6,969 nucleotides of DNA from CAZEJK01 sp964512045 (GTDB lineage Bacteria; Acidobacteriota; Thermoanaerobaculia; Thermoanaerobaculales; Sulfomarinibacteraceae). The position numbers were made by a program, and so were the translations under genes. Shown one piece after another: positions 1 through 4,990 of the stretch (the first letter of the stretch is position 1; every line of letters starts with the position of its first letter). The notes under the pieces are model-generated. The model worked only from the letters and a program-made list of their open reading frames with translations. It was not told where the DNA came from and ran no database searches. The stretch lies in contig CAZEJK010000265.1 in NCBI GenBank assembly GCA_964512045.1, forward strand, positions 1 through 6,969, in the 5' to 3' direction.

Positions 1-235
1 GTCGCCGATGGGACTGACAGCGGTCCTCGACATCGCCCAGCCGGGACAGCTCATCCTGCTCACCTCGTTCGGCTCGGGTGCTGGCTCGGACTCCTTCGTG
101 CTGCGCGTCACGGACCGGATCCATCAGGTCCAGGACCTGACGGTGAAGACCCGGCCGCAGCTCGACGAGAACAAGATCTACATCGACTACGGCACCTACG
201 CCAGACTGCGCGGCAAGATCCGCCTGGCCGAGTGA
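1..235 (+). CDS. HMG-CoA synthase, archaeal/bacterial type, C-terminal fragment
   Basis: This is the 3' end of a gene that begins left of the window. The frame is open from base 2 and ends at TGA 233-235; the ATG at 8 is an internal methionine. About 77 residues are visible. Their features match the C-terminus of archaeal-type hydroxymethylglutaryl-CoA synthases: 'LTAVLDIAQPGQLILLTSFGSGAG' carries the GSGAGSD glycine loop near the thiolase-fold C-terminus, and the protein ends in 'IDYGTYARLRGKI'. The enzyme condenses acetyl-CoA with acetoacetyl-CoA to HMG-CoA in the cytoplasm. The catalytic Cys/His/Glu lie outside the window and cannot be checked. The next gene, a thiolase, starts 10 nt after the stop, and a DUF35 gene follows, which is the archaeal HMG-CoA gene order. 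Another KAS III-like acyl condensing enzyme of the same superfamily remains possible. Confidence 0.82.
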   Translation, partial: SPMGLTAVLDIAQPGQLILLTSFGSGAGSDSFVLRVTDRIHQVQDLTVKTRPQLDENKIYIDYGTYARLRGKIRLAE

Positions 236-240
236 GGAGG
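234..240 (+). promoter_or_regulatory. Strong Shine-Dalgarno for the thiolase
   Basis: GAGGAGG lies 5 nt before the ATG at 246 and overlaps the TGA stop of the preceding gene. It fixes the thiolase start and suggests that ribosomes ending the upstream gene can reinitiate here. Confidence 0.8.
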
Positions 241-245
241 TTCTG

Positions 246-1403
246 ATGCGCGACGTTGCCATTATCGGCGCCGGTATGGTCAAGTTTGGCGAGCTTTGGG
301 AAGACTCGCTCAGGACGCTCTGGGCCCGCGCGGCGTCGGCCGCAATTGCGGACGCCGGAGTGGACCGGATCGATCACATCACCATTGGCTGCATGTCCTC
401 GGGGCTGTTCGTGGGCCAGGAGCATCTGGCCTCGCTGCTTCCGGACGAGATCGGATTGAACGGCGTCTCCGCGGCGCGGCTGGAGTCTGCGTGCGCGTCG
501 GGCGGACAGGCTCTGCGAGCCGGGCTTGCAGAGATTGCGGCCGGGCTGTCGGAGATCGTCCTGGTCACGGGCGTCGAGAAGATGACCGATGTGGACGGCG
601 GTGACGCCACCTACGCACTCGGTACTGCGGCCGACCAGGAGTGGGAGGGGTTCCACGGGGTCACCTTCCCGGGCCTGTACGCGATGCTCGCCCGCGCTCA
701 CATGGGGCGCTACGGCACCACGATCGAGCAGCTTGCGGCGGTGGCCGTGAAGAACCACGCCAACGGGCTGCTCAACCCGAACGCCCAGTACCATCTCAAG
801 GTCGACATCAACGACGTCCTGTCCTCCACCATGGTGGCCGAGCCGTTGCACCTGCTCGACTGCTCGCCGATCACCGACGGCGCAGCAGCCGTCGTGCTCG
901 CGCCTGTTGAGCTGGCGCAGCAGATGGGGGTGGACCCGATCGTACGGATCTCTGGCTCCGGGGTTGCCACGGACGCCATCGCCCTCGCCCGTCGGGCCGA
1001 CCTGGCCGCACTCGAGGCCGTCCGGCTGTCCGCAGAGCGCGCCTACGCCATGGCCGGTGTCACGGCGAAGGATATCGACGTGTTCGAGGTCCACGACTGC
1101 TTCACGATCGCCGAGATCATGGCCACGGAGGCCCTCGGTCTGTTTCCGCCGGGCGGCGGCGGGCCGGCGGCGGCGGAAGGTGTCACCGCCCGCGACGGAC
1201 GACACCCTGTGAACCCCTCCGGCGGCTTGAAGTCCAAGGGACATCCGGTGGGCGCCACCGGTGTGGCCCAGGTCGTGGAGATCGCGACCCATCTGCGTGG
1301 TGCTGCCGGCGAACGACAGATCGCGAACGCCCGCCGTGGCCTGGCGCAAAATATGGGGGGCTCCGGCGGGAGCTCCACCGTCCACATTCTGGAGGTGCTG
1401 TGA
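246..1403 (+). CDS. SCP2-type thiolase (acetyl-CoA C-acetyltransferase-like)
   Basis: This 385-residue protein has the full length expected for the archaeal/SCP2 thiolase group. It probably makes acetoacetyl-CoA from two acetyl-CoA, or cleaves 3-ketoacyl-CoA, in the cytoplasm. The nucleophile is Cys83 in ESACASGG (the CxS motif). HDCF at 283-286 is the form found in SCP2-type thiolases in place of the classical NEAF. GHP is at 332-334 inside KSKGHPVGATG. The C-terminal loop that carries a second cysteine in classical thiolases reads QNMGGSGG (368-375), with no cysteine, as in the SCP2 group where Cys285 of HDCF is thought to take that role. The start is supported by a strong SD. The gene sits between an HMG-CoA-synthase-like gene and a DUF35 gene and shares bases with the latter, so coupling to HMG-CoA synthesis is the best guess. 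The exact substrate is inferred from context. Confidence 0.9.
   Translation: MRDVAIIGAGMVKFGELWEDSLRTLWARAASAAIADAGVDRIDHITIGCMSSGLFVGQEHLASLLPDEIGLNGVSAARLESACASGGQALRAGLAEIAAGLSEIVLVTGVEKMTDVDGGDATYALGTAADQEWEGFHGVTFPGLYAMLARAHMGRYGTTIEQLAAVAVKNHANGLLNPNAQYHLKVDINDVLSSTMVAEPLHLLDCSPITDGAAAVVLAPVELAQQMGVDPIVRISGSGVATDAIALARRADLAALEAVRLSAERAYAMAGVTAKDIDVFEVHDCFTIAEIMATEALGLFPPGGGGPAAAEGVTARDGRHPVNPSGGLKSKGHPVGATGVAQVVEIATHLRGAAGERQIANARRGLAQNMGGSGGSSTVHILEVL
1391..1395 (+). promoter_or_regulatory. Shine-Dalgarno deciding the DUF35 start
   Basis: GGAGG lies inside the last codons of the thiolase. It is 7 nt from the ATG at 1403 and only 4 nt from the in-frame GTG at 1400, so the ATG is the better start. 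The ATG shares one base with the thiolase TGA (TGATG), a typical translational-coupling junction. Confidence 0.7.
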
Positions 1404-1795
1404 TGAAGTCACCAGGACGCGCCTGGAGAGAGCAGCCCCAGCGGTACCGGCTCGAGGCGGCACAGAGCCCCACAACCGGGGAGATCTTCTACCCGCCGAA
1501 GCCGGCCCATCCCGCTTTCACGGACGTGCAGCCAGAGACCGTCACGCTGCCTCGCGAAGGAAAGGTCGTGACCTTCACGGTGATCCATGTGCCCCCCTCC
1601 GGCTTCGAGGCGCCGCTCGTCGTCGCCCTGGTGGAGCTCACCAACGGCGTGCGCATGATGGTGCAGGTCGCTGACGTCGCCGACACCGACGAGGTCGTGG
1701 TGGGCATGCCAGTCGAGCTGCAGTTCCGGAGGGTTCAGAACGACGGTGAGGCCGGAGTGATCCTCTACGGGCACAAGGCCGTTCCGAAACGTTAG
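1403..1795 (+). CDS. DUF35 OB-fold acyl-CoA-associated protein, zinc ribbon degenerate
   Basis: This small protein has 130 residues from the ATG at 1403; a GTG at 1400 would add one residue. In archaeal HMG-CoA synthase/thiolase complexes the DUF35 partner bridges the two enzymes and helps form a shared CoA pocket. The N-terminal region (about 15-39) keeps the frame of the family's rubredoxin-like zinc ribbon, including GEIFYPPK, but the four places where CxxC...CxxC normally sit hold Ser22, Thr25, His36 and Phe39. The whole protein contains no cysteine, so a normal zinc site is not possible. Residues about 45-127 form the OB-fold part: a basic GKVVTFTVIH strand, then PLVVALVELTNGVRMMVQV, ending in ILYGHKAVPKR. 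It overlaps the thiolase stop by one base and is the last gene before a terminator. Family assignment is firm; the scaffold role is inferred from gene order. Confidence 0.88.
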   Translation: MKSPGRAWREQPQRYRLEAAQSPTTGEIFYPPKPAHPAFTDVQPETVTLPREGKVVTFTVIHVPPSGFEAPLVVALVELTNGVRMMVQVADVADTDEVVVGMPVELQFRRVQNDGEAGVILYGHKAVPKR

Positions 1796-1823
1796 CTGCC
1801 GCCGACGCTACCCCGTTCGACAC

Positions 1824-1859
1824 GGCCCCCGACCGCAGCGCTGCGGTCGGGGGCCTTTT
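1824..1859 (+). terminator. Rho-independent terminator of the HMGCS-thiolase-DUF35 operon
   Basis: A perfect 32-base palindrome (1824-1855, 16 bp per arm, axis between 1839 and 1840) is followed by TTTT at 1856-1859. In RNA it would fold into a very stable GC-rich stem with a tight loop. It starts 28 nt after the DUF35 stop codon. The symmetry makes the stem usable on both strands, but a T-tract follows only on the + side. Confidence 0.92.
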
Positions 1860-1874
1860 GCATGCCTGCAAACA

Positions 1875-1904
1875 TTTAATCAACTGTCAAAATCATGCTA
1901 TCCT
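1875..1904 (+). promoter_or_regulatory. Candidate promoter for the ArsR-family gene
   Basis: An AT-rich island of about 30 bases stands out from the GC-rich surroundings just after the terminator. TATCCT (1899-1904) fits a -10 box, with TTTAAT (1875-1880) as a weak -35 at 18 bp. It leaves an untranslated leader of about 100 nt before the ATG at 2011, with a small hairpin (CCCGG 1982-1986 / CCGGG 1992-1996) just before the SD. ArsR-family genes usually repress themselves from an operator at such a promoter, but I see no clear 12-2-12 type inverted repeat. CATGC-CTGCA (1861-1870) recurs as CATGC-TATC-CTGCA (1895-1908), so the -10 box lies inside the second copy. Confidence 0.4.
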
Positions 1905-2010
1905 GCACGCGGGCTTCCGCTGCCGCAGTGCAGCGTTACACTTGCCCCGGCCGACCAGATGGCGGTCAGACTACGGCTCGACCCGGCGACACCGGGACTG
2001 GAGAGAAGGC

Positions 2011-2382
2011 ATGGGCGACGAGGCGATTGCTGACGAGGTCTGCCAGCTCAACGAGATCAACCCTGAGGCAGTCGAGGCCGCCCAGAGCGGATCGCTGCCC
2101 CGAGCTTCGATCGACGGACTGAGCCGGGTGTTCTCGGCCATGGCAGACCCGACCCGGCTACGGATCGTGCACGCTCTCATCGTTGTCGACGAGCTCTGCG
2201 TGTGTGACATCGCGCTGATCACAGGTCTTTCGGTCTCCGCAGTCAGTCATCAGCTGCGTCTGCTGAAGGACCGTTACCTCGTTCAGGCTCGGCGGGACGG
2301 TCGCATGGTGTACTACAGCATGGCCTGTCCCCACGTCCGCGAGTTTCTCGAGACCGGGCTGCAGCACCTCGAGGAGCTGTAA
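2011..2382 (+). CDS. ArsR/SmtB-family metal-responsive transcriptional repressor
   Basis: This 123-residue winged-helix repressor is of the usual length for the family. ATG 2011 is chosen because GGAG (2000-2003) sits 7 nt before it; the frame stays open upstream to 1858, but that stretch is terminator and promoter DNA. AMADPTRLRIVHAL (43-56) is the family N-terminal helix, ELCVCDIA (61-68) is the metal-binding alpha-3 motif, and SVSAVSHQLRLLKD (74-87) is the recognition helix, followed by the wing RRDGRMVYYSM. Cys11 in the N-terminal arm together with Cys63 and Cys65 matches the CadC-type cysteine site. By alignment with SmtB, the C-terminal alpha-5 site has Cys106, His108, His119 and Glu122, with Cys replacing the usual Asp. 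It probably releases DNA when bound to a soft or borderline metal (Cd, Pb, Zn or similar). No transporter gene is adjacent, so its target is itself or a distant gene. Confidence 0.92.
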   Translation: MGDEAIADEVCQLNEINPEAVEAAQSGSLPRASIDGLSRVFSAMADPTRLRIVHALIVVDELCVCDIALITGLSVSAVSHQLRLLKDRYLVQARRDGRMVYYSMACPHVREFLETGLQHLEEL

Positions 2383-2385
2383 GAG

Positions 2386-2448
2386 AGCCGTCGTCATCGC
2401 GGCGCCTGCACCATCCCGTCACCGGCGCGCACGGTTCCGGAGACGGCT
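2386..2448. other. Convergent intergenic region with nested inverted repeats
   Basis: The 68-nt gap between the converging ArsR and TIGR00725 genes holds outer arms AGCCGTC (2386-2392) / GACGGCT (2442-2448) and inner arms GCGCC (2402-2406) / GGCGC (2424-2428). Such nesting could act as a shared transcription stop for both strands, but no T-tract follows on either side, so the terminator reading is weak. Confidence 0.3.
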
Positions 2449-2450
2449 GG

Positions 2451-2963
2451 TCAGTCCTCCGGGCGCCGCTCCTGAAGCCACTCGGCCAACGCCGCGATAA
2501 GCTCCTCGGCGTCGTCGAAACGCCGCTCAGTCGGCCCATCGTAGCTCGACGGTGGGCGGAGCCCCCATCCGCGATACCACCACACCTCGACCCCGGCCTT
2601 GAGCGCGAGAGCCACCTCACTGAGCGTTCCAGGGCCACCGCCCACGGCCACGCAGAGCCGGGCGGAGAGCACGTTGATGGCGTTCCTGGCGCTCCCCAGA
2701 CCGGTAAACAGAGGCACCTGAACCCACTCGTTCGGGTACGGCGCCTGCGGAGCCGCCGTGGGCAGCACACCAACCGTCAGCCCTCCCGCCTCCGCGGCTC
2801 CCCGGCTCGCCGCCTCCATCACACCGCTGCCGCCACCGGTGAGCACCACACCCCGGTGTGCCGCGACCGTCATGCCCAGGCGCCTGGCCACTTGCTGCTC
2901 GTCATCGGTCGCGACGCCTCCTCCGAGAACAGCCACCACGGTTGCCGAGGTACGTGACGCCAT
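2451..2963 (-). CDS. TIGR00725 / LOG-like Rossmann-fold nucleotide-binding protein
   Basis: This 170-residue protein starts from the ATG at 2963, chosen because GGAGG (2969-2973 on this strand) lies 5 nt upstream; a GTG at 2987 would add 8 residues but would overlap the upstream terminator. The fold signature is clear: VAVLGGG (10-16), GVVLTGGGSGVMEAASRGA (38-56), GLGSARNAINVLSA (88-101) and GGGPGTLSE (108-116). The last matches the PGGxGTxxE motif of the lysine-decarboxylase-like/LOG superfamily, with Arg93 and Glu116 at the expected catalytic positions. LOG enzymes release free bases from nucleoside monophosphates, but the TIGR00725 branch, related to DprA/Smf, has no settled function, so the reaction is not assigned. 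It lies downstream of the OmpA-type lipoprotein gene on the same strand, with a terminator between them, and converges on the ArsR gene. Confidence 0.87.
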   Translation of the reverse strand: MASRTSATVVAVLGGGVATDDEQQVARRLGMTVAAHRGVVLTGGGSGVMEAASRGAAEAGGLTVGVLPTAAPQAPYPNEWVQVPLFTGLGSARNAINVLSARLCVAVGGGPGTLSEVALALKAGVEVWWYRGWGLRPPSSYDGPTERRFDDAEELIAALAEWLQERRPED

Positions 2964-2984
2964 CTTTGCCTCCGCTCGGCGCAA

Positions 2985-3015
2985 CACAAAGCGGCCCGGG
3001 ACGAGCCCGGGCCGC
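2985..3015 (-). terminator. Terminator of the OmpA-type lipoprotein gene
   Basis: The arms 2991-3000 and 3006-3015 are a perfect 10-bp GC-only stem with a 5-nt loop (3001-3005). On the - strand they are followed by TTTGTGTT from 2990 downward. The hairpin begins 39 nt after the lipoprotein stop codon. The + strand side has no T-run (TATTGAC follows), so the signal works for the - strand. Confidence 0.8.
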
Positions 3016-3054
3016 TATTGACTTGGTATCGATTTCGTTCAGATCGACAACGTG

Positions 3055-3699
3055 CTACTGGAGAACCACCAGCGTCACGCGACGGTTCTTGGCGCGGGCA
3101 TCCTTCGAGTCGTTCTCTACCAGCGGCTTGTACTCACCGTAGGAGATCACGTTCATCCGATGCAGCGGGAAGCCATGCTGCATGTTGAGATACCGCATCA
3201 CCTGCTCGGCGCGCTTGTAGCCGAGCTCGAGGTTGTACTTCTCGGTACCGATGTTGTCCGTGTGGCCCTGAATCTCAATGTAGACGTCCTCGTTCTCCTG
3301 CTTGATCTTGGCGCCGAAGTCATCAATGGCCGCCTTGGCCTCATCCGACAGCTCATAGCGATCGAAGCCGAACTTGACATCCTCATCGGTCAGGGTGACC
3401 TCATACAGGAACTCGCCCTTGGCCAGCTTGCCAGCCTCCTCGGCGCGCGCCAGAGCATCCTGGGCAGTGGCCGAGATCTTGCTCATCTGACTCTCGAGCT
3501 CGGCATCCTTCTTGTGGAGCGAGGAGATCTCCTCCTGGTTCTTCTCCACATCGGTCTCGACCTCAGAAATCTTCTGATCGGTGAGCTTCTTGGATGCCTC
3601 GACCTGCTCGTTGACATACTCCTTGGTCGCGCACCCGGTCAGGAACAGCCCGGCAACCAGGGCGATCGCCATGCTCGCCACCAACGTCTTCCGCCTCAT
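3055..3699 (-). CDS. OmpA/Pal-type outer-membrane lipoprotein with coiled coil
   Basis: This 214-residue protein starts from the ATG at 3699, which has an ideal SD (GAGGAGGT, 3705-3712) 5 nt upstream; the frame extends to 3786 but that part runs into the promoter. Residues 1-22 are a lipoprotein signal peptide (MRRK, then a hydrophobic core) ending in the lipobox L20-T-G-C23. Cys23 would be lipidated, and Ala24 gives no inner-membrane retention signal. Residues about 27-95 are charged with heptad-like spacing and should form a helical coiled-coil stalk. Residues about 98-214 are an OmpA_C domain: VKFGFDRYELSDEA, then IEIQGHTDNIGTEKYNLELG with Asp148, and Arg163 fifteen residues later, the pair that binds diaminopimelate in peptidoglycan, and NRRV near the end. 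It probably anchors the outer membrane to the cell wall. No tol genes are visible, so calling it Pal itself is not justified. Confidence 0.92.
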   Translation of the reverse strand: MRRKTLVASMAIALVAGLFLTGCATKEYVNEQVEASKKLTDQKISEVETDVEKNQEEISSLHKKDAELESQMSKISATAQDALARAEEAGKLAKGEFLYEVTLTDEDVKFGFDRYELSDEAKAAIDDFGAKIKQENEDVYIEIQGHTDNIGTEKYNLELGYKRAEQVMRYLNMQHGFPLHRMNVISYGEYKPLVENDSKDARAKNRRVTLVVLQ

Positions 3700-3737
3700 C
3701 TTGTACCTCCTCACGATGCTTTCCAGTCTCGGTTTCC

Positions 3738-3757
3738 CGTTGCATTCGGGTGCAACG
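3738..3757. repeat. Inverted repeat in the leader of the lipoprotein gene
   Basis: CGTTGCA (3738-3744) and TGCAACG (3751-3757) are perfect 7-bp arms around a 6-nt loop. The repeat lies between the candidate -10 box and the SD of the - strand lipoprotein gene. It could be a protein-binding operator or a 5' mRNA hairpin that protects or tunes the transcript; the sequence cannot separate these. Confidence 0.55.
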
Positions 3758-3764
3758 CGAACAG

Positions 3765-3793
3765 AGTGTATCACACCCCATCGCATCGGCGAA
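3765..3793 (-). promoter_or_regulatory. Candidate promoter for the lipoprotein gene
   Basis: On the - strand TACACT (3770-3765) is a 4/6 match to a -10 box and TTCGCC (3793-3788) a weak -35 at 17 bp. The -10 overlaps a small inverted repeat GTGT-ATC-ACAC (3766-3776). The position, about 65 nt before the ATG, suits a leader that contains the inverted repeat at 3738-3757. Confidence 0.4.
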
Positions 3794-3928
3794 CACAGCC
3801 GCTATTGGCTCCTGCCCTCCACCCAAACCATGTTGCCAATGGATGTACCATCCCCCGCCGTGCGAGTCAACGGGGGCTGCCCCGACCCCACCACCGTCGC
3901 GCGATGCGTGATGTGTCCTCGAAGCCGA

Positions 3929-4984
3929 TCAGAACAGCTCGAGGCACTCCGGCATGTCCGGATCCACCTCGGCCGCACACTCGATGACACCGTTGCGAAC
4001 CCGGAGCATGGCAGGAGTCCTGATGAACCAGTCGCACCCGGACGGCAGCTCGAGCTCGACGCACTCTGCACATGGCATCTCCAGGGCGCCGGTCGTTGGA
4101 AAGCCGTTGCGCTCCGGCACTGCGATCACCGCGGCGTTGAACGGCAGCTCTCCTTCGAAGTACGTCTCGAGCAAGGCGTGGCAGTCGTGACAGGTCAGCC
4201 GGTAGAGCACCACGTACCACAGGCCCTCGTCGATGCCGTCGGGCCACGCATCGAGGTAGGATGTGAGCTCGATATCGCTCCATCGCTGTCCTATCCACGC
4301 GTCGTACTTCGGCTGATAGAACGCCGGCGGGATCGCCGCCTGACGCACACCGCCTTCAGCGGGCACGGCCTGGGAGGTGGCGACCTGACCGTTCGACACC
4401 GGCGGCACCAGCAACGCGATCGCGAACGCGGCGAGAACCCATGCCAGCGCCACGGTCGCCATCTTCACAGAAACCGGCTCGCCGGCACGGTACCGCTGCT
4501 CCCAACCACGTGCCAACAACAGCAGGCCCAGCAGCAATGCGGCATCGACTCCCAGCATCAGCGCTGGTGGAATGGTCACGTCTCCGAAGCAGCCACAGCT
4601 GGCCGCACCCACTGCCCACTCCCCGAGGAGAATCGCGCAGAACACCGCGAGGATGAACGCCCCGAGGACGCGCGCAAACCTCGGCAGGAGCACCATGAGG
4701 CCCACCACCGCCAGCTCAGCACCGATGAAGAACCGGAGCAGAAGCGCCAGGTCGATCCCGACCTCGCCAGCTCCGCTGACGATCAGTGTCGGGAGGAACG
4801 CCGGGCTTCGCTCCACGAGCTTGAGCGTGGCGCCGACCGCGATCCATAACGGGACGACGCCGCGAACCAGCACTACCGCGACGGTGTTCCAGAGCCGCGC
4901 GCGCGAAGCACCGTGGGCGGTACGACCCCGCTCATCGGTCATCGTCGATCCAGATCGAGCTCTCACCTCAGACATACTGTCCAT
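3929..4984 (-). CDS. MauE/DoxX-type redox membrane protein fused to a CxxC periplasmic domain
   Basis: This protein has 351 residues from the ATG at 4984. Residues about 31-55, 78-101, 103-125, 139-158 and 174-195 are hydrophobic and likely span the inner membrane. The motif SCGCFGD (129-135) after the third segment is the hallmark of MauE-like redox-associated membrane proteins. After about residue 195 the chain is polar and probably periplasmic. It carries a thioredoxin-like CxxC (Cys265-His-Asp-Cys268) just after the strand WYVVLY, a second pair Cys305-x-x-Cys308, Cys317, and then TPAMLRVRNGVI, where Pro324 sits like the cis-proline of thioredoxin folds. A role in disulfide or haem/cofactor redox delivery is inferred, not shown. 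It starts 6 nt after the cyclodeaminase stop with no good SD, so it is probably translated by coupling. In-frame ATGs at 4975 and 4942 are alternatives. Confidence 0.8.
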   Translation of the reverse strand: MDSMSEVRARSGSTMTDERGRTAHGASRARLWNTVAVVLVRGVVPLWIAVGATLKLVERSPAFLPTLIVSGAGEVGIDLALLLRFFIGAELAVVGLMVLLPRFARVLGAFILAVFCAILLGEWAVGAASCGCFGDVTIPPALMLGVDAALLLGLLLLARGWEQRYRAGEPVSVKMATVALAWVLAAFAIALLVPPVSNGQVATSQAVPAEGGVRQAAIPPAFYQPKYDAWIGQRWSDIELTSYLDAWPDGIDEGLWYVVLYRLTCHDCHALLETYFEGELPFNAAVIAVPERNGFPTTGALEMPCAECVELELPSGCDWFIRTPAMLRVRNGVIECAAEVDPDMPECLELF

Positions 4985-4990
4985 GCCGGC

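Noticed and set aside
108..1475. 455-residue open frame on the - strand, antisense to the thiolase
   Set aside because: It is the mirror of a high-GC coding gene; it has low-complexity Arg/Gly/Pro-rich composition and no recognisable motif, while the + strand encodes a full thiolase with all motifs.
1858..2010. N-terminal extension of the ArsR frame back to the TTG at 1858
   Set aside because: It begins inside the terminator T-tract and crosses the AT-rich promoter island; the ATG at 2011 has an SD and gives the normal family length.
3804..3840. ATTGGC ... GCCAAT inverted arms upstream of the lipoprotein promoter
   Set aside because: Six-base arms 25 nt apart could easily arise by chance, and they lie upstream of the promoter with no other support.
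3871..3884. Possible terminator of the MauE-like gene (CGGGG / CCCCG arms)
   Set aside because: The stem is only 5 bp, with a 4-nt loop and no T-run on the - strand; it is too weak to call.
3052..3987. 311-residue + strand frame over the lipoprotein gene
   Set aside because: Leu/Val-rich repeats such as LVLLLDLG arise from reading the lipoprotein's helical coding strand backwards; the - strand has a signal peptide, lipobox, SD and OmpA domain.
3581..4849. 422-residue + strand frame across the gap and the MauE-like gene
   Set aside because: It has His/Arg/Gln-rich composition, spans an intergenic region and lies antisense to a protein with clear membrane segments and CGCFG/CxxC motifs.
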